Part shown: positions 1-8,362 of the stretch, piece after piece
Layout of the letters: each line of letters begins with the position of its first letter
Position numbering within the stretch: position 1 is the stretch's first letter
NCBI GenBank assembly: GCA_003569705.1
Contig: BGOU01000001.1
Location: 124,001-188,000, forward strand
Length of the DNA stretch: 64,000 bases
DNA from: Nitrosarchaeum sp.
GTDB taxonomy: Archaea > Thermoproteota > Nitrososphaeria > Nitrososphaerales > Nitrosopumilaceae
Direction: 5' to 3'
Translations under genes and position numbers: made by a program
The notes under the pieces: generated by a model
Databases searched by the model: none
Seen by the model: the letters and a program-made list of their open reading frames with translations, nothing else
What the model was told of the DNA's origin: nothing

Positions 1-439
1 AATTACATTCATTGTATAAACATACATCATCATCACCTTCATCGTGATCCTCCGCAGCATGTCCACAATCACATAATGCATCATTTTTTACATCTTTACG
101 CGATTTTTTAGTGTAAATACCTAATCGTAGATATGCTTCGCCATCGTGTCCTTTCTTGAATCGCTCATAATTTTCTGATTTTTGTAAAACCTTAAAAAAA
201 GAGAAGTTGGATTCCGGGCGCTGAGAATCAGAACCAATTATGAACCAGTATTGATCGTCGATCTCAACAAATCTAATCTTTATTGACGAATCTAGCCACC
301 AATGTATTGTATCATGCCAAATAGTTGAAGCCTCTTTTCTATCAGTAAATAGAGGTACAACATTCATTCTAAGATCATAATAGCGATATGCAACGCCCAT
401 AAAATTATCAAACCATGGATTGGGAGATTGAGATGGCAA
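1..439 (-). CDS. Partial hypothetical protein with CxCGH zinc-like motif (C-terminus outside window)
   Basis: Reading the minus strand from a TTG at 439 gives an open frame running off the left edge, about 146 residues. A more conservative ATG lies at 400. A TATA-like element at 461-473 sits about 26 bases upstream of 439, which favours a leaderless TTG start. The protein is rich in aromatic residues near its N-terminus (RYYDLR, IHWWLD) and ends in the window with CDCGHAAEDH followed by an acidic run and CLYNEC, a spacing suggestive of metal binding. I do not recognise the family. The true C-terminus cannot be seen. Confidence 0.6.
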   Translation of the reverse strand, partial: MPSQSPNPWFDNFMGVAYRYYDLRMNVVPLFTDRKEASTIWHDTIHWWLDSSIKIRFVEIDDQYWFIIGSDSQRPESNFSFFKVLQKSENYERFKKGHDGEAYLRLGIYTKKSRKDVKNDALCDCGHAAEDHDEGDDDVCLYNECN

Positions 440-524
440 TATAACAAAAATCAGGACAGAGTGTATTTATCTGATCTGAATTGGTGGTTATACCCTTATA
501 TTTCAGTTTTATACTTACTACCGT

Positions 525-806
525 ATGGTTTCCTATAGAACAAGCATGCAGATTGTTGCAGATCTTTTGACTGTTACTGAACAGTCAGGTCAACAGGGTA
601 TCAAAACAACATCACTACTTACAAAGGCAAATTTATCACATTCCAGATTATCAAAATTTTTGGAAAATTTAACAGGTTCTGGATTAATCAATAAAATAGA
701 ATTTGATAATAAAAATACATTTGTAATAACTGAAAAAGGAAGACAGTATTTGGAATCTTACGCAAAATTTGCAAGTATTGCAGAATCTTTTGGATTAGAA
801 CTATAA
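525..806 (+). CDS. Small winged-helix transcriptional regulator
   Basis: 93 residues, nearly all one winged-helix domain: helices at about 4-16, 26-35 and 38-50 (recognition helix around SHSRLSKFLENL), then a wing ending in TEKGRQYLE, a pattern typical of archaeal ArnR-like/HTH_45 proteins. It would bind DNA; ligand and targets are unknown. A TATA-like element at 494-502 lies about 26 bases upstream, consistent with a leaderless transcript. It stands alone between the cut-off gene and a convergent small membrane protein. The family call is by motif pattern only. Confidence 0.75.
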   Translation: MVSYRTSMQIVADLLTVTEQSGQQGIKTTSLLTKANLSHSRLSKFLENLTGSGLINKIEFDNKNTFVITEKGRQYLESYAKFASIAESFGLEL

Positions 807-809
807 AAT

Positions 810-1022
810 TTATTTTTTAGATCTTCTTTTTATGTTATCTTTTTGTTTTTGCTTTCTTTCCTTATATGAGCTATAAATGATAATTACGCATATACCTGCG
901 ATCGCGGCATAAAATAATGGAATTAGTGGGTGTGCTCGAACTTCTCCCGTAGCAGGTGTTATGAATGCTATAGGTATTGTAACAATGAGAAAAATCATAA
1001 CTACTAGGAGATATTTATCCAC
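810..1022 (-). CDS. Small two-helix membrane protein (paralogue of the divergent neighbour)
   Basis: 70 residues from a GTG start. Two hydrophobic segments (about 4-22 and 34-52) are followed by a strongly basic tail rich in Lys and Arg, which should lie in the cytoplasm. Function is unknown. Its C-terminal half (PLFYAAIAG then IIIYS and a basic tail) resembles the protein encoded in the opposite direction at 1081-1263. An A/T-rich ATATAT element at about 1043-1050 is 25 bases from this GTG, so the same element may drive both genes. Confidence 0.55.
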   Translation of the reverse strand: MDKYLLVVMIFLIVTIPIAFITPATGEVRAHPLIPLFYAAIAGICVIIIYSSYKERKQKQKDNIKRRSKK

Positions 1023-1042
1023 ATCTGATAGGATTTACAAAA

Positions 1043-1050
1043 CCATATAT
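1043..1050. promoter_or_regulatory. Probable bidirectional TATA element
   Basis: The palindromic core ATATAT lies about 25 bases from the minus-strand start at 1022 and about 30 bases from the plus-strand ATG at 1081. In archaea a TATA box about 26 bases before the transcript start is usual, so one element could serve both divergent small membrane genes. This is inferred from spacing alone. Confidence 0.4.
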
Positions 1051-1080
1051 CTTTTTGATTTAAGCGATAATAGAAAAATC

Positions 1081-1263
1081 ATGAGTAAGATTTTGGAATT
1101 AATAGGATTAATTTTGATTGGAGTAATGATATTATCTTTTGTTGGGGCACTGGGTCCAAACAACATAGGATTGTCACCTTTGTTTTGGGGATGTGCGGGA
1201 GGAGCACTATTGATAATTATCTATAGAAAGAGAAAAAGAAAAAAACAGGAAAAAGAAAGTTAG
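1081..1263 (+). CDS. Small two-helix membrane protein
   Basis: 60 residues from ATG 1081. The frame is open further upstream, but the TATA element at 1043-1050 would put the transcript start near 1073, which favours the short form. There are two hydrophobic segments (about 4-23 and 32-47), then a tail of almost pure Lys/Arg/Glu. It resembles the divergent gene at 810-1022, especially SPLFWGCAGG, IIIY and the basic tail, so the two look like an old duplication in inverted orientation. No function can be assigned. Confidence 0.5.
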   Translation: MSKILELIGLILIGVMILSFVGALGPNNIGLSPLFWGCAGGALLIIIYRKRKRKKQEKES

Positions 1264-1350
1264 TTTGATTTCATATTATGTTATGAAATGATCAAATATG
1301 GATCAATCGACAGATCTATAAAGGAGAATTCAAGGTAATCATAGGGGAGC

Positions 1351-1428
1351 ATGGTAAACGAAATGAAACAATGGTGGGAAGGTTTAGGAAAAGAATTAGA
1401 AACAGATATTGAAACTTTTGACGATTAA
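1351..1428 (+). CDS. Candidate microprotein, 25 residues
   Basis: ATG 1351 to TAA 1428 encodes an acidic, amphipathic 25-residue peptide beginning MVNEMKQWWEGLGKE and ending in an acidic tail. Support comes from signals rather than homology: a TATA box (CTATAAA) at 1316-1322 and a GGGGAG ribosome-binding site at 1344-1349 lie at proper spacing before the ATG. The stretch has no better explanation. It may still be chance. Confidence 0.4.
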   Translation: MVNEMKQWWEGLGKELETDIETFDD

Positions 1429-1471
1429 AAATATTTAAAAAAATTCATACAATAAAAATTATTACAAAATA

Positions 1472-1545
1472 AGCCTCGGGTGGGCTCTGACCCCACGACC
1501 TAACGCTTACGAGGCGTTCGCTCTACCAGGCTGAGCTACCAAGGC
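1472..1545 (-). tRNA. tRNA-Thr(CGT)
   Basis: A complete cloverleaf reads on the minus strand: acceptor GCCTTGG/CCGAGGC, D-stem GCTC/GAGC, anticodon stem AACGC/GCGTT around loop CTCGTAA (anticodon CGT), and T-stem GTGGG/CCCAC. The discriminator is T, as in the second Thr tRNA of the window. No intron. The T-loop reads GTCAGAG rather than the usual TTC-type sequence. Its promoter must lie to the right, where an A/T element at about 1568-1577 is well placed. Confidence 0.93.
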
Positions 1546-1598
1546 ACTTTTCGGTTATGCCATCAGAGTTAATAAAAAGCCTTTCCGAGTTGGATCAA

Positions 1599-2897
1599 AT
1601 GAAGAAAACAATTTCTGGAATTAGAGGTGTATTTGGGGATGATTTTAATCTAAAAGACACATTACAGTTTTGTAATAATTTTTCATCTTTAGTTGAAACT
1701 AAAAAGTGTGTAATAGGTAAGGATACAAGACCGTCAGGAACAATGATCAAAGAAACCGCATCTGCGGCATTAATGAAAAATGGAATAAATATATACAATT
1801 TAGAAACGGTGCCAACTCCAGTAGTTTTTCGTGAATCAAGAAAATATGGTGCAGGATTAGTAATCACTTCATCACATAATCCATTAGAATGGAATGGAAT
1901 AAAATTCATCATAAATGGAAGAGGGATTAATGAAAAAGAATTACCAAATATTATTGAAAATCAAGAAATTTTAAAATCAAAAATTGGAATTGAAGAACAA
2001 ATCACATCATCATATATAGAAGATGCAAAAGAACTCATAGGAAATATAGAAAATCAGCCAGAAATTGTTATTGATATCGGAGGAGGTGCTGCAAAGGAAT
2101 TTGCTCCAAATTTGTTAAGACAGTTAGGATGTAAAGTGAAAGTAATTAATGAAAATATAAATAATTGCACTAGAGGTCCTGATCCAACTACAGATAGTTT
2201 ATCAGATCTAATTGATGCGACATCTGAAAAAGGAATTGGGTTTGCTTTTGATTTAGATGGAGACCGTCTAGTAGTTGTAAGAAAAGGAAAAAAACAAACG
2301 CCAGATGTAACATTAGGTTTAGGAGTTGTAAAAGCTTTGGAATTAGGATATAAACAATTTGTATTAAGTATTGACACAAGTGTTTCAGTTGAAAAATTTA
2401 TCAAAGAGAAAGGAGGAAGTGTTCAGAGATCAAAAGTTGGAGAAGCAAATGTGATAGATTTAATGTTAAAAACAAATGCTCAAGCAGGTGGAGAAGGAAG
2501 TAGTGGTGGTTTTATTTTACCAGAATTCAATTACTGTAGAGAGGGAATTCTGACAAGTGGCCTTATAGCTTCAATGTTAGGAAATTCAAAGTTTAATGAG
2601 ATATTAGATGTTATGGAAAGTTATGAACAACAAAGAGAGAAAATTAAAGTAGAATCTGTTTTTCATGACAAAGTTATGGAAGAAGTTTCAAATAAATTTA
2701 CAAAAGAGTATTCGGAAGTTATCACTCAAGACGGGGTTAAAGGAATAATAGATGAAAACAGTTGGGTTTTGATTAGAAAATCAAATACAGAAGACATCAT
2801 AAGAGTTTCAGCAGAATCAAACAATGTAGATAAATGTAAGAAAATTGTGAAAAACACATTGGAATTAGTGAAGCAATGTTATGACAACATTAGATGA
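1599..2897 (+). CDS. glmM: Phosphohexomutase, probably phosphoglucosamine mutase
   Basis: An alpha-D-phosphohexomutase of 432 residues from ATG 1599. The frame also offers ATG 1557, adding 14 residues, but the family begins at the GIRG loop seen here at residues 7-10, and an A/T element at 1568-1577 would place a transcript start at about 1599. Visible motifs are the catalytic serine loop TSSHNP (about 90-95), the metal loop DLDGDR (about 218-223), the sugar-binding loop EGSSGG (about 298-303) and a C-terminal phosphate-binding segment RKSNTEDIIR. It interconverts hexose-6- and hexose-1-phosphates; glucosamine is the likely substrate because archaea need UDP-GlcNAc, but mannose or glucose cannot be excluded. 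The 3' end overlaps the ThiL-like gene by 17 bases, so the two are probably co-transcribed. Confidence 0.85.
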   Translation: MKKTISGIRGVFGDDFNLKDTLQFCNNFSSLVETKKCVIGKDTRPSGTMIKETASAALMKNGINIYNLETVPTPVVFRESRKYGAGLVITSSHNPLEWNGIKFIINGRGINEKELPNIIENQEILKSKIGIEEQITSSYIEDAKELIGNIENQPEIVIDIGGGAAKEFAPNLLRQLGCKVKVINENINNCTRGPDPTTDSLSDLIDATSEKGIGFAFDLDGDRLVVVRKGKKQTPDVTLGLGVVKALELGYKQFVLSIDTSVSVEKFIKEKGGSVQRSKVGEANVIDLMLKTNAQAGGEGSSGGFILPEFNYCREGILTSGLIASMLGNSKFNEILDVMESYEQQREKIKVESVFHDKVMEEVSNKFTKEYSEVITQDGVKGIIDENSWVLIRKSNTEDIIRVSAESNNVDKCKKIVKNTLELVKQCYDNIR

Positions 2898-3834
2898 ATC
2901 AGTAATAATCAAAATTTTTCAAAAGAAATTAGGAAATAAAAAATTCGTTTCAGAAGATGTGGAAGTTTTTAAAATCGGTAAAACGAAAATCATAGTAAAA
3001 GTAGATACATTTGTTCAGAGTACAGATATGCCTCCAAAAATGAGAATGCATGATGCTGCAAGGAAGAGCATCATAGCATGCATTAGTGATTTTGCTGCAA
3101 AGGGAATCAAGCCTCAATATGGAATGATTTCATTAAATTTACCAAAGGTGATTTCACGTGCAAAAATTAATGATATATCAAAAGGATTTAGAGATGCATC
3201 TAATGAATTTAATATTAGAATTTTAGGAGGAGATACAAACGAAGGAAAAGAAATTGTAATCAACGTATCCATGTTTGGAACAACGGATAAGATAGTCAAA
3301 AGAAAAGGAGCGAAAACAGGAGATATGATATTTGTAACAGGTCCATTTGGATATACGGCATTAGGTCTTAAGATGTTACTTGGAAAAAAGAAAAACAAGG
3401 GTAATTTTGTTAAAAAAGCAATCAATTCAGTTATCAACCCAAGTCCAAAATTAGATTTTGGAGTAAGAAATAGAAATTATTTTACATCATCAATGGATTC
3501 TAGTGATGGTCTTTCCACTACATTAAATGAAATGGCGAATCAAAGTAAATGTAAATTTATCATAAATAACATTCCAACTGGGAAAGATCTATTAGAATTT
3601 GCTAAATTACACAAAATAGATCCAAATGATCTAGTATTTCATGGAGGGGAAGAATACGAATTTGCATTTACTGCTTCAAAAAAATATAAATCATTAATTA
3701 AAAAAAATGCGTCAATATTAAAAACACCAATAATTGAAATCGGTTATGTTACTAAGGGTAAAGGAGTATTTCTTGAAAAACAAGAAAAGTTTATCCTTTT
3801 GAAAGATTTAGGTTGGCATCATTTTAGAAAATAA
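2881..3834 (+). CDS. thiL: Thiamine-monophosphate kinase-like protein (AIR synthase superfamily)
   Basis: 317 residues in the ThiL/PurM/SelD fold. Acidic metal-binding positions are visible in VKVDTFVQSTDMPP (about 41-54) and GGDTNEG (about 118-124). A glycine-rich FVTGPFGYTALGLKML segment opens the second domain, and SSMDSSDGLSTTLNEM plus FHGGEEYEF follow the family pattern. ThiL phosphorylates thiamine monophosphate to the active diphosphate in the cytoplasm. It starts inside the end of the mutase gene, implying translational coupling. The N-terminus is more diverged than in bacterial ThiL, so a related kinase is possible. Confidence 0.75.
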   Translation: MTTLDESVIIKIFQKKLGNKKFVSEDVEVFKIGKTKIIVKVDTFVQSTDMPPKMRMHDAARKSIIACISDFAAKGIKPQYGMISLNLPKVISRAKINDISKGFRDASNEFNIRILGGDTNEGKEIVINVSMFGTTDKIVKRKGAKTGDMIFVTGPFGYTALGLKMLLGKKKNKGNFVKKAINSVINPSPKLDFGVRNRNYFTSSMDSSDGLSTTLNEMANQSKCKFIINNIPTGKDLLEFAKLHKIDPNDLVFHGGEEYEFAFTASKKYKSLIKKNASILKTPIIEIGYVTKGKGVFLEKQEKFILLKDLGWHHFRK

Positions 3835-3835
3835 A

Positions 3836-4156
3836 TTATTCATTAGAATAAAAATCGTGTTCTACTTTTTGAACTATATTAAAAATTGATTCAGCTGGCA
3901 ATCCAGAAACACAATCACTAGTCCACATTTCATCAAGATACATCAATCTGTTCATATCAGATGTAGGTAACTGATCTGGTTGAAAATTAGGATATGAAAC
4001 ATGTATTTGGAATCCCTCTTTGGCAATTTTTTCACATTTTTCTTCTAATGCAATTACAGGTGAAATGTTGGTAGGTGTTAAAAATTCGAAAACCAATGAA
4101 CCAATTAATGCAGATGCGATTGCAATACCTACCGCAAGCCAAAGAATTGACCCCAT
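3836..4156 (-). CDS. Hypothetical membrane-anchored protein
   Basis: 106 residues with one N-terminal hydrophobic segment (about 4-26) and a soluble remainder of about 80 residues that should face outside. Two cysteines (about 40 and 82) could form a disulfide. The family is not recognised. It is convergent with the ThiL-like gene, whose stop is one base away. Confidence 0.55.
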   Translation of the reverse strand: MGSILWLAVGIAIASALIGSLVFEFLTPTNISPVIALEEKCEKIAKEGFQIHVSYPNFQPDQLPTSDMNRLMYLDEMWTSDCVSGLPAESIFNIVQKVEHDFYSNE

Positions 4157-4269
4157 ACAAGGACAAGTGAAACATGGTATTTGAGCAATAATGAATAATC
4201 AAATATGCCCAAAATAAGGCAGATTTAAAAAATCAATGTTTTTTAAACCCTTTAAAATGTGAGTAGACA

Positions 4270-4754
4270 TTGTCAGAAATCGAAGCTGAGATTGAAATAG
4301 AATCCTCTGTTGAAGAAAAGAACATGAGGAAGTTCAAACAAAATCCAGACCAGAAACAAAGACAGAAGGTCCAGAAAAATGGGGAATTGCTCATATTTAC
4401 AGTAGTTATAACAATACAATCATTCACATGACTGATCTCACAGGGGGAGAAACTGTTTCCATTAGTTCAGGTGGAGTTCATGTTAATGCAGATAGATACG
4501 AATCATCTCCTTTTGCTGCAATGAAAGCTGCAAATGCAGTGGTAGAGGTTGCGCATACAAAAGGATTTACAGGATTTCATATCAGAGTACGAGCTGTTGG
4601 AGGAGTAGGCTCTAGAGTACCAGGTCCAGGTGCACAAGCTGCAATCAGAGCTTTGGCAAGAGGTGGATTTAAAATAGGAAGAATAGATGACGTAACACCA
4701 ATTCCTCATGACACCACCAGAAAGAAAGGTGGAAAAAGAGGAAGAAGGGTCTAG
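4270..4754 (+). CDS. rps11: Ribosomal protein uS11, apparent frameshift near the N-terminus
   Basis: From ATG 4428 the frame gives a clear uS11 ([48 protein letters not shown]) but lacks the first strand found in all uS11 proteins. That strand, [16 protein letters not shown], is present just upstream in the same frame with no start codon. A TTG at 4270 opens an N-terminus ([10 protein letters not shown]) in another frame. Adding one A to the AAAA run at 4316-4319 joins them into a 161-residue protein. uS11 sits on the small-subunit platform and binds 16S rRNA. The break is most likely a sequence error, as the gene is essential. The stop overlaps the convergent gene at 4751. Confidence 0.9.
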
Positions 4755-5062
4755 TCAAATATTTTAATTTTGATGTTACATCCTTTAGATTTAAAATAAT
4801 CAGTCATAAATTGGGTAAATTTTTGAGATTGATTGTTCAATTGGTATTTGTTTAACATATCTGCAAATTTTTCTTCAATTCCATTTTGCAGGTTAGGTTT
4901 AAAAGACAATTTGAAAAAAGTCCATCCAAATTTTGAAGATGGTTCACTAAGTGTGTATCCATTAGAACTACCAACTAAAGTCTCCATGTGAGATAGGGTT
5001 TTTTTTATAACTAGTAAATCATCGCCATAATTTTTTGTGCTTATTTCAAAAACAGTATTCAC
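4751..5062 (-). CDS. Hypothetical protein, 103 residues
   Basis: A soluble protein of 103 residues with no recognised motif; its start overlaps the stop of the PDCD5-like gene by one base, so it is the last gene of the rtcB-PDCD5 operon. The C-terminal half is Lys/Phe-rich and probably helical. Co-transcription with a tRNA ligase and a DNA-binding PDCD5 homologue hints at nucleic-acid work, but nothing in the sequence proves it. Its last bases overlap the end of the S11 gene on the other strand. Confidence 0.6.
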   Translation of the reverse strand: MNTVFEISTKNYGDDLLVIKKTLSHMETLVGSSNGYTLSEPSSKFGWTFFKLSFKPNLQNGIEEKFADMLNKYQLNNQSQKFTQFMTDYFKSKGCNIKIKIFD

Positions 5063-5478
5063 TATTCTTCACCATCATCTGATGAATGATTACTTAATTT
5101 ATCAGACAGAGATACAATCTTTCCATCTTGTTCAATATTGATCTTAGTTTCCATTCTTATGTTAAGACCTATTGATCTAAATAACGTCAACAATTTTCCA
5201 CCGTCAATATTTTCAGTAATTTCTCCAGATGTAATTAGTTCAGCTAATTTTTCTACAACCGTTTTTGTATCATTTGTAAATTGTGATTCAGCATTTTTTA
5301 AAACTTCTAGACCTCTAAATCCTAGATGTTCAATAAGAATATCTCTAGGATGTTTTGTTTCTTTTGGCGGTAAATTGTTTGTAGATTTTTCTATTTCTTG
5401 TCGAGTGGAAATATTTTGTTGCATTTCTGCAAGTCTTTTTGCCTTTAATCTTTCAAGTTCAGAGTCTTCGTTACTCAA
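5062..5478 (-). CDS. PDCD5/TFAR19-family DNA-binding protein
   Basis: 138 residues. The N-terminal helix LERLKAKRLAEMQQ is the hallmark of the archaeal/eukaryotic PDCD5 family. A three-helix core follows (HPRDILIEHLGFRGLEVL onwards) and the last segment LNIRMETKI fits the basic end of the core. A longer acidic tail (SSDDGEE) is appended. Archaeal members bind double-stranded DNA; the physiological role is unclear. Overlaps the rtcB stop by 4 bases. Confidence 0.75.
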   Translation of the reverse strand: MSNEDSELERLKAKRLAEMQQNISTRQEIEKSTNNLPPKETKHPRDILIEHLGFRGLEVLKNAESQFTNDTKTVVEKLAELITSGEITENIDGGKLLTLFRSIGLNIRMETKINIEQDGKIVSLSDKLSNHSSDDGEE

Positions 5479-6923
5479 CCTTTTATCACACCTATAGGCA
5501 CCAATTTTGCTACTTTAGTGGCTATTCCTAGATTATGAGAAACATTGACTACAGCATCAACGTCCTTGTATGCTTGAGGAGTTTCTTCCACAACTCCATC
5601 ACGCGTTAATGCCTTGATAAATATGCCCTTATCACTAAGTGATTTTCTAACATTGTCTTCCGTGAAATCTCGTCTAGCTTTTGATCTAGACATTGTTCTA
5701 CCAGCACCGTGGGCAGTAGAACCAAAGCTCAAATCCATGGAATTTGGTTGACCAAGTAATATCCAGCTAGCAGTTCCCATTGAACCTGGAATAAAAACAG
5801 GCTGTCCAAGATCTCTGTATTTTAATGGAACTTCATCCCGATTTGCAGGAAATGCGCGTGTTGCACCTTTTCTATGAACTACAAGTTTTCTTTCCTTGCC
5901 TTCGACCTTGTGTTTTTCAACTTTAGCAATATTGTGAGCAACGTCATAAACTAAACTCATATCAAGATCAGATTCTGTTTGATTGAAAACTCGTTCAAAA
6001 GATTTTCTCGTCCAATGAGTAATCATTTGTCTATTACTCCATGCAAAATTTAATGCAGCAAACATTGCTTTTCGGTATGATTCACCTTCCTCAGATGTAT
6101 TTGGAACACATGCGAGTTCTCTGTCTGCTAAATGAATATCATATTTTTCCATAGATTGTTCAGATATCCTCAAATAATCACTACAGACTTGATGACCAAA
6201 ACCACGAGAACCACAATGAATTAAAATTGTAATAGTTCCTTCTTTAATTCCCATTCTTTTCGCTGCTTCTTCATCATGAATTTCAGATACTTTTTGTACT
6301 TCAAGAAAATGATTTCCTGATCCCAGACTTCCCAATTGAGGTGCACCTCTTTGTCTTGCTTTATCTGAAACTTTATTCGGATCAGCATTTTTTATTTGTC
6401 CATTTTCCTCACAAACATCTGCATCATGTGATGAACCATATCCATTATCAATTGCCCAGTCTACACCACGTACAAGAACTTCATCAAGTTGAGAATGACT
6501 TAGCCTTACTGCTCCTTTGGAGCCAACACCAGATGGAATTGAACTAAAAAGATCAGTTACGAGTTCTTTTAGTTTTACACGAACATCTTTTTCAGTTAAA
6601 TTTGAACGAAGTAATCTAACACCACAGTTGATATCATATCCTACACCGCCAGGACTAATCATGCCTTCTTCAGCATCCATTGCTGCCACACCGCCTACAG
6701 GAAATCCATATCCTTCATGACCATCAGGTAAAACTACGCTATGACCCACAATTCCAGGTATAGTTGCAACATTTTTTGCCTGCATAATAGTTCTATCTGT
6801 TAACATTTTTTGTAGTAATTCTTCATCAGCATAGATTTTTACTGGAACTTTCATTCCAAGATTTGAATCTGCCTCAATGAGATACTGATTTTCTCCGATT
6901 TTTTTAGGAGTTGTAATAGACAT
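5475..6923 (-). CDS. rtcB: RNA-splicing ligase RtcB
   Basis: 482 residues covering the full RtcB fold. Recognisable segments are PDGHEGYGFPVGGVAA (about 62-77), SPGGVGYDINCGVRLL (about 91-106, with the metal-binding Cys), GSLGSGNHFLEVQ (about 198-210) and HCGSRGFGHQV (about 236-246), plus the guanylylation His region near the C-terminus (GSTAHGAGR). RtcB seals tRNA halves after intron removal, joining 2',3'-cyclic phosphate to 5'-OH with GTP and manganese. The intron-bearing tRNA-Trp and tRNA-Leu in this window are natural substrates. First gene of a three-gene operon with 4-base and 1-base overlaps. Confidence 0.97.
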   Translation of the reverse strand: MSITTPKKIGENQYLIEADSNLGMKVPVKIYADEELLQKMLTDRTIMQAKNVATIPGIVGHSVVLPDGHEGYGFPVGGVAAMDAEEGMISPGGVGYDINCGVRLLRSNLTEKDVRVKLKELVTDLFSSIPSGVGSKGAVRLSHSQLDEVLVRGVDWAIDNGYGSSHDADVCEENGQIKNADPNKVSDKARQRGAPQLGSLGSGNHFLEVQKVSEIHDEEAAKRMGIKEGTITILIHCGSRGFGHQVCSDYLRISEQSMEKYDIHLADRELACVPNTSEEGESYRKAMFAALNFAWSNRQMITHWTRKSFERVFNQTESDLDMSLVYDVAHNIAKVEKHKVEGKERKLVVHRKGATRAFPANRDEVPLKYRDLGQPVFIPGSMGTASWILLGQPNSMDLSFGSTAHGAGRTMSRSKARRDFTEDNVRKSLSDKGIFIKALTRDGVVEETPQAYKDVDAVVNVSHNLGIATKVAKLVPIGVIKG

Positions 6924-7000
6924 AAGGAATGGTAAAATTTTACCTCAAGCCAATTTAAATCATAAGTAGATTTATTTTCGATGTTTTAAGAGAGTAATCA

Positions 7001-8362
7001 GTGGCAATTTTACCTATAGATAGTGGACGTTACGGTACTAAAGAAATGATGGATATTTTTAGTGAGCAAAAAAAAGTAAATTATCAATTAGAAATTGAAG
7101 GAGCAGCTGCAATATCACAAAGTGAGATTGGAGTTATTCCAAAAACAGCAGGTAAAGCAATTCGCAATGTTGCAATGTCAGGAAAAATTACTGTAAAAAG
7201 AATTAAAGAATTAGAAGCAAAAAGTGATCACGATACAGCTGCACTAGTTGAATCATTAAGTGAAAAATGTACGAAAGATGCAAGACCATGGATTCATTAT
7301 GGATTAACAAGTAATGATTTGGTAGATACTAGTAATTCTATGCAAATGAGAGATGCATTGCAAATTATTGAACCTAAAGTTGCAAAAATGGCATTACTGT
7401 TAGCAAAAAGATCAATTCAACACGGTAAAATTCCTGCAGTAGGTAGAACTCATGGCCAACATGCCAGCATAATATCATTTGGATTAAAATTTGCAAATTG
7501 GGCAGCAGAGATGGCAAGACATGTAGAAAGAATTGAAGAAATCAAAAAAAGAGTTTTGATTTGCAAAACACTTGGAGTTGTTGGAACAGGATCAATGATG
7601 GGGGCAAAATCACTTGAAGTTCAAAAACGAGTTGCAAAACGGTTAAATCTTTTTCCAGCAGATGTAACCACACAGATAATTCCCAGAGAAAGATATGCAG
7701 AATACGTATTTGAGTTAGCACTGATTGGTGCAACTTTAGATAAAATTGCAGTCGAAATTAGAAATTTACAAAGAACTGAAATCGGGGAAGTTGCTGAACA
7801 ATTCAAGAAAGGTCAGATGGGAAGTAGTGCAGTTCCAGTAAAGAGAAATCCCATTAAAAGTGAAAGAGTTTCATCTTTATCCAAAATATTACGTAGTCAA
7901 ATAGCAATAACTTTTGAAAATATTCCATTATGGCATGAACGAGATCTTTCAAATTCAGCAAATGAGAGATTTGTACTTCCCACGGCAGCCATTCTAGTAG
8001 ATGAAATGTTAGAAACTATGATTAAAATAATTTCAAATCTAATGGTAAATGAGAAAAAAATTGTAGATAATTTGTACATTACAAAGGGACAGATATTTGC
8101 AGAATTTGTTTTGGAGGCATTAATTAAAAAAGGTGTTCCAAGATTTATTGCATACAGAGATGTACAAAGAGTTGCATTTGAGGCAAAAGATAAAGAAATT
8201 CAATATATTGATGCAATTAAAAATGATAAAGCTTTTTCGACAAAACTTACAAAAAAAGAAATTGATTCAATATTTTCTCCAGAAAAACATCTTGGAGCAT
8301 CACCATTAATTATAAGCAATGTTAACAAATTGGTTCAAGAGACGGTTAAAAAATTTATTTAG
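7001..8362 (+). CDS. purB: Adenylosuccinate lyase
   Basis: 453 residues from GTG 7001. The fumarase/aspartase-superfamily signature GQMGSSAVPVKRNP is at about 269-282, with catalytic-site segments TSNDLVDTS (about 103-111) and RTHGQHA (about 148-154). The length is typical. The enzyme acts twice in purine synthesis: it releases fumarate from SAICAR and from adenylosuccinate. It is transcribed divergently from rtcB and its 3' end overlaps the convergent PP-loop gene by 8 bases. Confidence 0.95.
   Translation: MAILPIDSGRYGTKEMMDIFSEQKKVNYQLEIEGAAAISQSEIGVIPKTAGKAIRNVAMSGKITVKRIKELEAKSDHDTAALVESLSEKCTKDARPWIHYGLTSNDLVDTSNSMQMRDALQIIEPKVAKMALLLAKRSIQHGKIPAVGRTHGQHASIISFGLKFANWAAEMARHVERIEEIKKRVLICKTLGVVGTGSMMGAKSLEVQKRVAKRLNLFPADVTTQIIPRERYAEYVFELALIGATLDKIAVEIRNLQRTEIGEVAEQFKKGQMGSSAVPVKRNPIKSERVSSLSKILRSQIAITFENIPLWHERDLSNSANERFVLPTAAILVDEMLETMIKIISNLMVNEKKIVDNLYITKGQIFAEFVLEALIKKGVPRFIAYRDVQRVAFEAKDKEIQYIDAIKNDKAFSTKLTKKEIDSIFSPEKHLGASPLIISNVNKLVQETVKKFI

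Noticed and set aside
4233-4427. Minus-strand 64-codon frame opposite S11
   Set aside because: Antisense to the S11 leader and conserved first strand; no sign of an independent gene.
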